A stretch of 64,000 bases of DNA from Cellulomonas sp. SG140. GTDB lineage: Bacteria; Actinomycetota; Actinomycetes; Actinomycetales; Cellulomonadaceae. A program made the translations under genes and the position numbers. Under the pieces are notes generated by a model that made no database searches, had not been told where the DNA came from, and saw nothing but the letters and a program-made list of their open reading frames with translations. Below are positions 1 through 7,968 of this stretch, piece by piece. Each line of letters opens with the position of its first letter. Position 1 is the stretch's first letter. The DNA is taken from the NCBI RefSeq assembly GCF_025770785.1, contig NZ_JANZLA010000011.1, positions 1 to 64,000 of the forward strand. The letters run 5' to 3'.

Positions 1-1532
1 TGGCGACGGCCTCGGGCGCGGCCGCGGAGGCGGCGCGACGGCGCTGGGGGCTGCGCTCCGTCCCGGCCCGGTGGCTGCAGGTCGCGGCGGCCGTCGCGGC
101 GCTCGCCGTGGTCGGCGGCGGGGCGTATGCGCTCGGCGGCCGCACGGCCGGCAGCTCGACGGCCGGCGCGACGCCACTGCCGGCGATCGCGCTCGGTGGT
201 CCGCAGGTCGGCGGTCCGCAGCGCGCGGGGGCCGACATGGCAGCACAGGCGAACGGTGCGGCCTCGGGCAGCGCCTCGTCGTCGTCCATCGCCGTGCCCG
301 CACCCGGCCGCTGGTGGGGCTCGCGCACCGTCTTCACCGCGTCCGGCCTGTCCACCACCGGCGGCACCGGGACCGCGAGGGCGTTCGACGCCGCGTCTGT
401 GGTCAGCGCCGACACCGTGCGGCGAGCGGCCAAGGTGCTCGGGGTGCCGGGGGAGCCGCGCGCGCAGTGGGGCACGTGGACCGTCGGGACGCTGGACGGG
501 AAGGGTGCCGTGCTGACCCTCTCCGGGGACGGGATGGCGACGCTCTCGTACTCCGACCCCGCCTGGGACCCGTGGACGTGCACCGGTGAGAAGGCCGCGG
601 CGAACGCCTCGGTGTGCGGGCCGAACGCCGCTGCGGCGCCGACCGGCGATGCGGCCGTGGCGAAGGTGCGGGCGCTGTTCCACGCGCTCGGCGTGGACCT
701 GACGGGCGCGACGGTCCAGGTGGGCGGCCTCCAGAAGCCCGTGCGGGACGCCGCCGGTGCGACGGTCCCGACGGCCAGCCGCGAGACGGTGATGTTCTCG
801 CAGGTGGTGGACGGCCAGCTGACCGGCGTGACGTGGTCGGCCACCCTGGTCGGCTCGGGCGTCCAGTCGCTGTGGGGACCGCTGGCGCCGCTGGTGGACC
901 TGGGTCGCTACCAGGTGGTCAGCCCGGCCGCGGCGGTGGAACGGCTCAACGACCCGCGGTTCGGCGCGTTCGGCGGCGGCCCGATGCCGATGGCGGCCGG
1001 GGGCGTGCAGGTGGACAGCGGTACGGCGGAGCCGGCGATCGGGTCTGCGACGTCGGGGGCGGTCCTGCCGCCGGATGCCGCGAGCACGGGGTCGGCGACC
1101 TCGGGGGCGGTCCCGTCGCAGGTGCAGCCGTCCGTCACGGCGCCTTCCGCCGCTGCGTCGTCCGGCACCGCGTCGTCCGGCACCGCGTCCACGGGATCCG
1201 GCTCCTCCGGCTCCGCGTCGTCCGGCACAGCGACTGCCGGTCCGGGCATCGTCGTCCCCACGCCGGCCACCACACCGGGTGCCGAGCCGACCGCAGCCCC
1301 GTCGTCCACCGCCCCGCCCGTGGCGCCGACCACGCCGTCCGCGGGCAGCGCGATCGCCTGGCCGGTCCGCCACGTGACCATCACGTCAGCCCGCCTCGGG
1401 CTGGCCGTCACCACGCTGCCGTCCGGCGCGTCCGTGCTGGTGCCGACCTACCAGCTGACCGACGCCGAGGGCGGCACGTGGTCGGTGATCGCGGTCGTCG
1501 ACGCCCAGCTCGACCTCACCGCCGCCGGCTGA
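1..1532 (+). CDS. Membrane-anchored hypothetical protein (5' end outside window)
   Basis: The reading frame is open from the left edge (codons from base 3), so the true start lies outside and only the C-terminal 509 residues are seen. A basic stretch precedes one hydrophobic segment (WLQVAAAVAALAVVGGGAYA), which suggests a type II anchor with the rest outside the cell. The globular part (roughly bases 280-1000) has no motif I recognise. It is followed by a Ser/Gly/Thr/Pro-rich linker containing a repeated 15-base unit (copies at 1155, 1170 and 1215) and a C-terminal segment of about 55 residues that looks like a beta-rich domain. The architecture resembles anti-sigma or cell-wall associated proteins, but nothing fixes a function. 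Confidence 0.75.
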   Translation, partial: ATASGAAAEAARRRWGLRSVPARWLQVAAAVAALAVVGGGAYALGGRTAGSSTAGATPLPAIALGGPQVGGPQRAGADMAAQANGAASGSASSSSIAVPAPGRWWGSRTVFTASGLSTTGGTGTARAFDAASVVSADTVRRAAKVLGVPGEPRAQWGTWTVGTLDGKGAVLTLSGDGMATLSYSDPAWDPWTCTGEKAAANASVCGPNAAAAPTGDAAVAKVRALFHALGVDLTGATVQVGGLQKPVRDAAGATVPTASRETVMFSQVVDGQLTGVTWSATLVGSGVQSLWGPLAPLVDLGRYQVVSPAAAVERLNDPRFGAFGGGPMPMAAGGVQVDSGTAEPAIGSATSGAVLPPDAASTGSATSGAVPSQVQPSVTAPSAAASSGTASSGTASTGSGSSGSASSGTATAGPGIVVPTPATTPGAEPTAAPSSTAPPVAPTTPSAGSAIAWPVRHVTITSARLGLAVTTLPSGASVLVPTYQLTDAEGGTWSVIAVVDAQLDLTAAG

Positions 1533-1582
1533 GCTCGGCGGAACGGGCTCCGCGCGGCGCTCCGGCACGCCACGATGGCGGG

Positions 1583-1780
1583 ATGCTGCGGTCGGACGTC
1601 CTGCAGGCCCTGGGCCAGGGTGCGCTCATCGTGGTGATCGTCGTCGTCGCCCGGGCCGTCATGCACGACCCGCAGGACATCGCCTTCACGGTCCTCATGG
1701 GCGCCGTGGCTGCGTCCGCCGACCTGGTGCGCAGGCGCCGAGCCCGACGTCGGACTCGGGTGCCAGACTCCACGCCATGA
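1583..1780 (+). CDS. Small membrane protein, coupled to the exonuclease gene
   Basis: This 65-residue protein has two hydrophobic stretches (GQGALIVVIVVVARAV, then around FTVLMGAVAASA) and a strongly basic tail (RRRRARRRTR). Its stop overlaps the next start in an ATGA, so translation is probably coupled to the exonuclease. CACGAT ends six bases before the ATG and could be a weak -10 for a leaderless message. I do not recognise a family. The tail suggests the C-terminus stays in the cytoplasm. Confidence 0.55.
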   Translation: MLRSDVLQALGQGALIVVIVVVARAVMHDPQDIAFTVLMGAVAASADLVRRRRARRRTRVPDSTP

Positions 1781-2730
1781 CGGACCGCGCCGACCGGCTG
1801 ATGCTCCTGGACACCGCCTCGCTGTACTTCCGGGCGTTCTTCGGGGTGCCGGACAGCGTCAAGGCGCCGGACGGCACGCCGGTCAACGCGGTGCGCGGGC
1901 TGCTGGACATGATCGCCCGGCTGGTGACCGACCACCGGCCCGCCCGGCTGGTCGCGGCGTGGGACGACGACTGGCGCCCGGCGTTCCGGGTGGCCGCGAT
2001 CCCCACGTACAAGGCGCACCGCGTGGCGAGCCAGGACGGTGACCGCTGGGTCGAGGAGGTCCCCGCGGCGCTGACGGCGCAGATCCCGGTGATCGTCGAG
2101 GTGCTAGCGGCCATCGGCATCGCGCGCATCGGAGCGCCGGGGTTCGAGGCGGACGACGTGATCGGCACCCTGGTCACCCAGGAGGTGGCCCGGCCGGCGG
2201 GCGAGCGTGCGGCCGTGGACGTGGTGACGGGCGACCGGGACCTGTTCCAGCTGGTCGACGACGAGGCAGGCGTCCGGGTGCTGTACCCGTCGAAGGGCGT
2301 TAAGGACCTGCTGGTGGTGGACCAGGCCGTGCTCGCCGAGCGGTACGGCGTCTCGTCGGGCGCCGCCTACGCCGACCTGGCCGTGCTGCGCGGCGACCCG
2401 AGCGACGGCCTGCCCGGCGTCCCGGGCATCGGTGAGAAGACGGCGGCCCAGCTGGTCGCCCGGTTCGGTGACCTGCCGGGGGTGCTCGCGGCGCGGGACC
2501 GGTCCGACCCCGCGCTGGCGCCGGCGGCCCGACGGCGGCTGACCGACTCCGCCGACTACCTCGCGGTGGCGCCTGCGGTGGTGCGGGTCGCCCGCGACGC
2601 GCCGGTCGAGCGGGTGCCCGACGCACTGCCGCGCGTGGTGGCCGACGCGGACCGGGTGGTCGAACTGGCGCAGCGGTGGGGCCTTGCGTCGAGCGTCCGG
2701 CGCCTGGTGGACGCGCTCGCGGCCGTCTGA
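1777..2730 (+). CDS. 5'-3' exonuclease (PolA-type N-terminal nuclease family)
   Basis: This 317-residue stand-alone FEN/PIN-type nuclease matches the 5'-3' exonuclease domain of DNA polymerase I. The early DTASLYFRAFFG block, the acidic EADDVIGTL motif and VVTGDRDLFQLV carry metal-binding aspartates. GVPGIGEKTAAQLVARFG is the helix-hairpin-helix (H3TH) that grips the DNA backbone. Known members remove RNA primers or flaps in replication and repair. The polymerase part is absent, as is normal for the separate actinobacterial paralogue. The ATG overlaps the preceding stop by four bases. Confidence 0.9.
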   Translation: MTDRADRLMLLDTASLYFRAFFGVPDSVKAPDGTPVNAVRGLLDMIARLVTDHRPARLVAAWDDDWRPAFRVAAIPTYKAHRVASQDGDRWVEEVPAALTAQIPVIVEVLAAIGIARIGAPGFEADDVIGTLVTQEVARPAGERAAVDVVTGDRDLFQLVDDEAGVRVLYPSKGVKDLLVVDQAVLAERYGVSSGAAYADLAVLRGDPSDGLPGVPGIGEKTAAQLVARFGDLPGVLAARDRSDPALAPAARRRLTDSADYLAVAPAVVRVARDAPVERVPDALPRVVADADRVVELAQRWGLASSVRRLVDALAAV

Positions 2731-2770
2731 GCGCGGCGCACCGCACCAACGGGTCAGGCCCGACGACCGG

Positions 2771-3301
2771 TCAGGCGTGCGTCCACACGTTGGCCCCGGC
2801 CGGCTTCCACCCTTCCGCCGCAGCGGGCGTCGGACCGCCGTCCGCCACCAGCCGCACCTGCCCGCCACGGGGGGTGCCGACGGTCAGCACCACACCCTTG
2901 CGGTCCGGGCCGCACGTCTCGGTGGAGACGTCGCCGGCCGGCAGCTGCATGATGCACAGCCGGCCGGACACCGACCGCCCCACGTAGGTCGCGGCGGCCG
3001 GGGTGTGCACCACCAGCCGGGTCGACGCCGGGTCCACCTGAAGCTGGCTCGCGTCGTCCGCATCGAGCTTGTCGCTGTCCTGCTGCGGGTTGTCGAGGGC
3101 AGCGACGTGCGCCGCGGGTCCCGACGAGGAGCCGGGGGCCAGCAGCCACCAGCCGATCCCGCCGCCGGCCACCACCAGGGCGGACGCGACCAGCATCGTG
3201 ATCCCGGCGCGGCGGTGCTGCCGCGGTGCGGGCTCGGTCTCCTGAGCGCCGAACCCCGGGAGCAGCTCGTCGGTCGGCGGCGATTCGGTGAAGGCGGACA
3301 T
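2771..3301 (-). CDS. Single-pass membrane protein, unknown function
   Basis: This 176-residue protein has a polar N-terminus, a single hydrophobic helix at about residues 33-55 (ITMLVASALVVAGGGIGWWL) and an exported-looking C-terminal domain of about 115 residues with two cysteines (CIMQL and ETCGP) that could form a disulfide. It is the last gene of a reverse operon behind the DUF3806-like gene. The ATG at 3301 was chosen because residues upstream in the same frame are low-complexity. No clear ribosome site is visible. It converges on the exonuclease gene with a 40-base gap. Confidence 0.65.
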   Translation of the reverse strand: MSAFTESPPTDELLPGFGAQETEPAPRQHRRAGITMLVASALVVAGGGIGWWLLAPGSSSGPAAHVAALDNPQQDSDKLDADDASQLQVDPASTRLVVHTPAAATYVGRSVSGRLCIMQLPAGDVSTETCGPDRKGVVLTVGTPRGGQVRLVADGGPTPAAAEGWKPAGANVWTHA

Positions 3302-3365
3302 ACCGGTCCATCGGCTGCTCGACGCCTGAACCTGAGGCGCCACGGTCACCGAGCCGGTCGAGGGC

Positions 3366-3995
3366 TCAGCGGCGCCGCTGGTCGTCCGGCGTCCCGTCCT
3401 GCGGTTCGTCACCTTGTCCGTGGTGATCCCGCCCTTCCTGATCCGGCCCCTGCTCGTTCCACGGTACGGCGTCACCCGCCGGATCGAGCACAGCCGCGGA
3501 CAGCCGCGCCGCCTCGGCGACATATCCGGCGAACCACCCGGGCTCCGCGGTCCCCCACCGCTCGGCGACCGCCGCCACCGGGAACACCACCAACGGGTGC
3601 GACGCGTGCGCCAGCACCAGCTCGGTGCCCACGTCGTCGCGGTAGACCGCCCACGACAGGCCGGGCACACGCTGGGCGATCAGGTCGCCGAGCGCCACGC
3701 CGAACACGTTGACCAGCAGGTCGGGGTCAGCGGGTCGCACCGTCGAACGCCACGCGGCGTGCACCCGGTCGAACAGGCGGCCGACGGTCGGGGCGTCCAC
3801 CACGGCGTCGCACAGCTCGAGCAGCAGCTCGCGCTGCTGAGCCGTCCACAGCCGCTCCGCGTCGTTCAGCTCCTCGACCACGCCCGGCGTGATGTCCGGC
3901 GGGGTGGGGCCGGACACCTCGTCCTCCACCGACCCGAACGGGGTCGGGATCAACGTCCCGCCCGAGGGGCGCGGCGTGCGGCGGAACAGCGGCAT
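3366..3995 (-). CDS. DUF3806-like protein
   Basis: The 209-residue product has a soluble helical core (ERLWTAQQRELLLELCDAVV through LVVFPVAAVAERW) that resembles the DUF3806 family, whose role is unknown. LLVNVFGVALGDLIAQRV is the most family-like stretch. The C-terminal 30 residues are charged and probably disordered. The ATG at 3995 follows the methyltransferase stop by seven bases, which supports an operon. The frame stays open further upstream, but that would overlap the methyltransferase heavily. Confidence 0.65.
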   Translation of the reverse strand: MPLFRRTPRPSGGTLIPTPFGSVEDEVSGPTPPDITPGVVEELNDAERLWTAQQRELLLELCDAVVDAPTVGRLFDRVHAAWRSTVRPADPDLLVNVFGVALGDLIAQRVPGLSWAVYRDDVGTELVLAHASHPLVVFPVAAVAERWGTAEPGWFAGYVAEAARLSAAVLDPAGDAVPWNEQGPDQEGRDHHGQGDEPQDGTPDDQRRR

Positions 3996-4002
3996 GCCGT
4001 TC

Positions 4003-4683
4003 TCATCGGCGCCCGCGTGGCCACCCTTGATCGTGCCAGCCGGTCGCCCGCGAAGCCTCACCCGCGGAACCGGTACGGAGCGGGACGAACTCGTACTGAC
4101 CGTGCCGGCTGATGTCCGGTGGCCCGTCGGCACGGCGGACCACCAGGGTCATGGTCGTCTGCACAGGGACCACCATCCGGCCGCCGACCGCCAGCTGGTC
4201 CACGAGCTCGGCGGGCAGCACCCGCGGCGACGCCGAGACGAGGATCCGGTCCCAGCCGCCGGGCACGGGCCGGCCGAGCCGGGCCGGGTCGGCCTGCTCG
4301 ATGCGGGCCCACGGCATGTCCCACGAGGCGAGGTTGGCGGCGCCGAACGCGCACAGCTCGGGGTCCAGCTCCAGGCCCAGCACCTCACCGGTCGGTCCGA
4401 CCAGCCGTGCCAGCAGCGCCGTGCTCCAGCCGGACCCGGAGCCGACGTCGAGCACGCGGCCGCCGACCGGCACCTGCAGCAGCCGGAGCATGGCAGCGAC
4501 GGTCGACGGCTGGGAGCCGGTCTGGCCGTGGAACAGGGGGAGGGCGCGGTCCTCGCGGGCGTGGAACACCTGGTCGGGCGGGAGGAAGCGGGCGCGGTCG
4601 ACGGACCGCATCGCGGCGACGACGTCCGCCGACCGGTCGGAGTCCGCACGGTCGGCGGCGCCGGCACCGCCGGTCCGGTTCAC
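4003..4683 (-). CDS. Protein-L-isoaspartate O-methyltransferase family protein
   Basis: This is a 226-residue SAM-dependent methyltransferase. The Rossmann motif I is VLDVGSGSGWST at residues 78-89, with the acidic ribose-binding residue in LGLELDP at about 103-108. FHGQTGSQPS at 51-60 corresponds to the PCMT signature usually written GQTISQP. Family members repair isoaspartyl residues in damaged proteins. Here the I of the signature is G, and the neighbours are not stress genes, so a divergent substrate is possible. The start is GTG. The gene sits 16 bases behind the HTH gene. Confidence 0.8.
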   Translation of the reverse strand: MNRTGGAGAADRADSDRSADVVAAMRSVDRARFLPPDQVFHAREDRALPLFHGQTGSQPSTVAAMLRLLQVPVGGRVLDVGSGSGWSTALLARLVGPTGEVLGLELDPELCAFGAANLASWDMPWARIEQADPARLGRPVPGGWDRILVSASPRVLPAELVDQLAVGGRMVVPVQTTMTLVVRRADGPPDISRHGQYEFVPLRTGSAGEASRATGWHDQGWPRGRR

Positions 4684-4699
4684 CGCGGGCCCACGTCTG

Positions 4700-5098
4700 T
4701 CACCGTCCTGACGAACCCCAGGGGCCGTCCGGACGTCCGGTCTCGGGGACGACCGGGATGGGGCCGGTGCGGATCAGGTCCTGGGAGACGATCGGGAGCG
4801 GGCCCGTGCGGGCGACGTCGGCAGCGGCCGGCGCCGAGCGGTAGCGCGGTTTGGGGCCCGGCCGGCCCGGTCGACGGCGGTCCTCGAGACCCTCGAGGGT
4901 GGTGGCGCGCCAGACGGCGCCACCGTTGAGCCGCCCGTCAGGCGCGGGCAGCCAGGGCACCTTGCGGGACAGCCAGACCCGGATGGTGGCGTGCTCGACG
5001 CCCAGTCGGTCGGCCAGTCGCGCGATGTCGTACAGGTCGTCCAGTCCCCGCGGGGCCGTCGCGAGGTGGTCCGCCGGGGGCTGCTGGGCGTCTGGCAC
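4700..5098 (-). CDS. Small helix-turn-helix DNA-binding protein
   Basis: This 132-residue protein has an N-terminal AlpA/MerR-like winged helix: LYDIARLADRLGVEHATIRV followed by WLSRKVPWLPAPDGRLNGG. The remainder is Pro-rich and probably unstructured. It heads the operon with the methyltransferase and DUF3806-like genes. The GTG start at 5098 lies six bases after a TACGCT hexamer, so the message is probably leaderless. It lacks the coiled coil and ligand domain of full MerR regulators. Its target is unknown; the shared intergenic region with the M15 peptidase gene is an obvious candidate. Confidence 0.7.
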   Translation of the reverse strand: MPDAQQPPADHLATAPRGLDDLYDIARLADRLGVEHATIRVWLSRKVPWLPAPDGRLNGGAVWRATTLEGLEDRRRPGRPGPKPRYRSAPAAADVARTGPLPIVSQDLIRTGPIPVVPETGRPDGPWGSSGR

Positions 5099-5104
5099 GG
5101 CGGC

Positions 5105-5110
5105 AGCGTA
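5105..5110 (-). promoter_or_regulatory. -10 element (TACGCT) of leaderless HTH gene
   Basis: TACGCT on the minus strand ends six bases before the GTG at 5098. No Shine-Dalgarno sequence is present, so transcription probably begins at the start codon. Confidence 0.55.
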
Positions 5111-5128
5111 GCGGCAACCCGGGGTCAG

Positions 5129-5163
5129 TCTTGTGACGACACCGTGACGAGATCATCACAAGA
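5129..5163. promoter_or_regulatory. Candidate operator: inverted repeat plus GTGACGA direct repeat
   Basis: Two perfect arms, TCTTGTGA (5129-5136) and TCACAAGA (5156-5163), enclose a direct repeat of GTGACGA at 5133 and 5144, 11 bases apart. Repeats of GTnAC at 11-base spacing are typical of OmpR/PhoB-type response regulators, including MtrA, which controls cell-wall hydrolases in actinobacteria. The site sits between the divergent HTH and M15 peptidase genes. The link to MtrA is inference. Confidence 0.4.
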
Positions 5164-5213
5164 TCTTCGCCGCCCCAAGGCCTCAAGCGGTCGGGACGAC
5201 CGTCCGATGCACT

Positions 5214-5219
5214 TAACGT
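5214..5219 (+). promoter_or_regulatory. -10 element (TAACGT) of leaderless M15 peptidase gene
   Basis: TAACGT ends seven bases before the GTG at 5227. The alternative in-frame GTG at 5218 lies inside this hexamer, which argues for the later start. Confidence 0.5.
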
Positions 5220-5226
5220 GTTTCGC

Positions 5227-6723
5227 GTGAGTGACAGATTGCCGCCCCGGCGTCGGTCCGGAGGCGGCAGGCATGTCGCCACCGCGCCGGCCGCCGCCAC
5301 GCGCCGCAGCCGTCAGGCCGGCGCCCACCGCGCTCCCCAGGACCACCGTCCGCGCACGCCGCGTCCGCTCGCGCCCCGCATCGCCCAGGGCGGTGTCGTG
5401 GTGGCGCTGGCCGTCGCGCTCGGCGTCGTGCTGGTGAACCCCGCCACCGGTGAGGGCGCCACGGCGTCCTCCGCGACGAGCCTGACCGGCGCGGACACCG
5501 CCGCGGCGCAGGCCGCGCAGGCCGCGCGCTCGACGCGGGAGAAGGTCGCCCAGGTGGCCGACGCCGTGACGGCGCACGCCGTCGCGGTGCGTGCCGACGG
5601 GGCGCAGGCCCAGGTGCCCGCGGACCAGCTCGCCCAGCTCGACGCGCTCCGCACCCAGGTGGCCGACCTGGTCACCAAGGTGCAGGCGGAGGACGCCGCC
5701 GCGCGCACCGACCGCGCAGGCGTCGCGTCGCGCGGCGGCTCGTCGAGCGAGCGGAGCGCCGCTCCGGCGCCGGCCGCCTCGGGTACGGCGGCCTCTCCGG
5801 CACCGTCCGGACCGGCGACGGCCGATCCGACGTCCACGTCCGCCGCCCTGTCGGAGCCGTCGCCGACCAGCTCGTCGACCGCCTCGGCGGGCACGCCGAC
5901 AGCCGGTGCCACGCCGTCGGCGTCGTCCGGCGCAGCGACGCCGGCCGCTACCCCGACCCCGACCGCCTCGGGCTCGACCGCGGCGCCGTCGTCGGACGCC
6001 ACGTCGGCCGCGCCGACGCCGTCCGCGTCACCGTCCGCCTCGGCCACCCTCTCCGACCCGTCCGCCTCCGTCGACACGCCCGACCAGGTGGCCGCCGCCA
6101 TCCCGCAGGTGCTCGGCACCGAGGACCCGGACGCCGCGCAGCTCCGTGACGCCGTGATCGCCCTGGCGCGCAGCACGGCGGCGGTCAGCGCCGCGGCGGA
6201 CGCCAACCGCGCCGCCGCCAAGGCTGCTGCCGACGCCGCCACCCAGCAGGCGGCCGCCGCCGCCGAGGCCGCTGCCGCCCAGGCTGCCGCCGCCGCGCAG
6301 CGTGCCGCCTGGAAGACCTCCCTGCAGGGCTACCCGAACGGCAAGATCCCCGCCTCGGCACTGTGCGCGCCGACGTTCGACTCCGGTGCGCTGCTGCGCT
6401 GCGACGCCGCAGAGGCCCTGGACAGCCTCGACGCGGCGTACGTCCAGGCGTTCGGCGTGCACCTGACCATCAACGACTCGTACCGCTCCTACGCGGCACA
6501 GGTCGCGTGCCTGTCCACCCGCGGCTGGCTCTGCGCCACGCCCGGGACCTCCCACCACGGTCTCGGCATCGCCGTCGACCTCGGGGGCGGGATCGAGGTG
6601 CCCGGTTCGCCGCAGCACGACTGGATGGTGAAGAACGCCGCGACCTTCCAGTTCGAGCACCCGGCGTGGGCGCAGCCCGACGGCAGCAAGCCGGAGCCGT
6701 GGCACTGGGAGTACACCGGCTGA
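5227..6723 (+). CDS. M15 family D-Ala-D-Ala carboxypeptidase-like peptidase, secreted or anchored
   Basis: The 498-residue product has a basic N-terminus with one hydrophobic segment (GGVVVALAVALGVVLV), an Ala-rich coiled region, a long Ser/Thr/Pro/Ala linker, a second Ala-rich helix and a C-terminal VanY-type M15 domain. Zinc ligands are visible in SHHGLGIAVD (His and Asp) and in the final HWEY (His). The DSYRSYAAQ block is typical of the family. It should trim peptidoglycan stem peptides outside the membrane. The start at 5227 rests on the leaderless -10 spacing. It is alone in its transcription unit. Confidence 0.85.
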   Translation: MSDRLPPRRRSGGGRHVATAPAAATRRSRQAGAHRAPQDHRPRTPRPLAPRIAQGGVVVALAVALGVVLVNPATGEGATASSATSLTGADTAAAQAAQAARSTREKVAQVADAVTAHAVAVRADGAQAQVPADQLAQLDALRTQVADLVTKVQAEDAAARTDRAGVASRGGSSSERSAAPAPAASGTAASPAPSGPATADPTSTSAALSEPSPTSSSTASAGTPTAGATPSASSGAATPAATPTPTASGSTAAPSSDATSAAPTPSASPSASATLSDPSASVDTPDQVAAAIPQVLGTEDPDAAQLRDAVIALARSTAAVSAAADANRAAAKAAADAATQQAAAAAEAAAAQAAAAAQRAAWKTSLQGYPNGKIPASALCAPTFDSGALLRCDAAEALDSLDAAYVQAFGVHLTINDSYRSYAAQVACLSTRGWLCATPGTSHHGLGIAVDLGGGIEVPGSPQHDWMVKNAATFQFEHPAWAQPDGSKPEPWHWEYTG

Positions 6724-6734
6724 CGAGGCGCGCC

Positions 6735-6740
6735 TAGCAT
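6735..6740 (+). promoter_or_regulatory. -10 element (TAGCAT) of leaderless ATPase gene
   Basis: TAGCAT ends six bases before the GTG at 6747. No ribosome binding site is visible. Confidence 0.55.
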
Positions 6741-6746
6741 CGGCCC

Positions 6747-7898
6747 GTGGACCAGGGGGATCCCGTCGGGCCGGGAGCGCGCGGGCCGGACGTGCTGGTC
6801 GGCCGAGCCGGCGAGCTGGACGACATCGACGGCCTCCTGACGTCGGTCGCCGGTGGTGACGGTGCCGCCGCGCTGCTCGAGGGGGAGGCCGGGATCGGTC
6901 GGTCCGCACTGCTGGCCGCCCTGGTGCCGGGCGCCCGGCTGGTCGGGGTCGAGCCGGTGCTGGTCCGGGTGGACGCCGCGACGGTCCCCTACGGGCCCCT
7001 GCGTCAGCTCGTCGCGCCGCGTCCGGACGTGTGGCCGGCGGGTGAGCCCGACACGGAGCTGGCGGGGTTGCTGCAGGCGCCTGACGAGCCCGCGGCCGCA
7101 CGGCGCATCGCCGACCTCGTCGTCGCCGCCGTCCTGCGCCGCGGCGACCAGCACCCGTGGGCCCTGCTGCTCGACGACGCGCACCTGGCCGACGCGGCCA
7201 CCCTCGACGTGCTCACGCGGCTGGCCCACGAGGCGCCGCTGCCCGGTGTGCTCGTCGTCCTCACGCTCCGCCCGGTGCCGCACCGCCGGGAGGTGCAGGA
7301 CCTGGTCGCCGCCTGGGTGCGGGCCGGTGCCCGCAACGTCGAGCTGCGCCCCCTGTCCACGCCGGCGGTGCAGACCCTCGTGGAGCAGGCCGTGGGCGGT
7401 GCTCCGGGGCCGGTGCTGCGCGGCGTGCTGGCCACCACGGGCGGCAACCCGCGGCTGGTCGGCGACGTGCTGGCCGCCGCGGCGGCCACCGGGTCGCTGA
7501 CCACGTCGGACGGCACGGCAGAGCTGATCGGCTCCGGCTGGCAGGCGGAGCTGGACGCGCGGGTGCGCCGGCACGTCGCCTACGTCGACGCATCGGTGCG
7601 CACGCTGCTCACGCAGGCGAGCGTGCTCGGCACCTCGTTCGTCGTGCCGGACCTGGCCGCGCTCGCGGCGCTGGACGTCACCACCTGCTGGCGCACGCTG
7701 CGGTACGCGCTCGCGGCGGGGCTGGTGGCGGCTCGCGGGGACCGTCTGGCGTTCCGGCACGACGTGGTGCGCACCGCGCTGTACGACGACCTGCCTCCGC
7801 AGCAGCGGCGGGCCCTGCACGCGCGCGCCGCGTGGGCCCTCGAGGCGGCCGGTGCGCCGCCGCACGTGATCACCGGCCACCTCGAGCGCGCGCGCTGA
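6747..7898 (+). CDS. LuxR-type (LAL) ATPase domain protein lacking the DNA-binding end
   Basis: This 383-residue protein begins like the AAA/STAND ATPase part of large LAL-type LuxR regulators (LVGRAGELDDIDGLL). The P-loop is GEAGIGRS at 46-53, in which the usual lysine is arginine (R52). The Walker B is WALLLDDAHLAD at about 138-149. The C-terminal FRHDVVRTALYDDL block is also family-typical. It ends there, without the tetratricopeptide region or the LuxR helix-turn-helix of the usual 900-residue proteins. It may be a regulator by protein contact or a decayed remnant. Reading frame and codon use look intact. Confidence 0.75.
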   Translation: MDQGDPVGPGARGPDVLVGRAGELDDIDGLLTSVAGGDGAAALLEGEAGIGRSALLAALVPGARLVGVEPVLVRVDAATVPYGPLRQLVAPRPDVWPAGEPDTELAGLLQAPDEPAAARRIADLVVAAVLRRGDQHPWALLLDDAHLADAATLDVLTRLAHEAPLPGVLVVLTLRPVPHRREVQDLVAAWVRAGARNVELRPLSTPAVQTLVEQAVGGAPGPVLRGVLATTGGNPRLVGDVLAAAAATGSLTTSDGTAELIGSGWQAELDARVRRHVAYVDASVRTLLTQASVLGTSFVVPDLAALAALDVTTCWRTLRYALAAGLVAARGDRLAFRHDVVRTALYDDLPPQQRRALHARAAWALEAAGAPPHVITGHLERAR

Positions 7899-7968
7899 CT
7901 CGCTGACTCCTAGCGTGGGAGCCGGGCGCCGACCCGCGCCCGGACTCCCATCACGAAGGAGATCTGCG

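Noticed and set aside
1155..1229. Repeated 15-base units as a CRISPR-like array
   Set aside because: The units are in frame inside a Ser/Gly-rich protein linker, adjoin directly and have no spacers.
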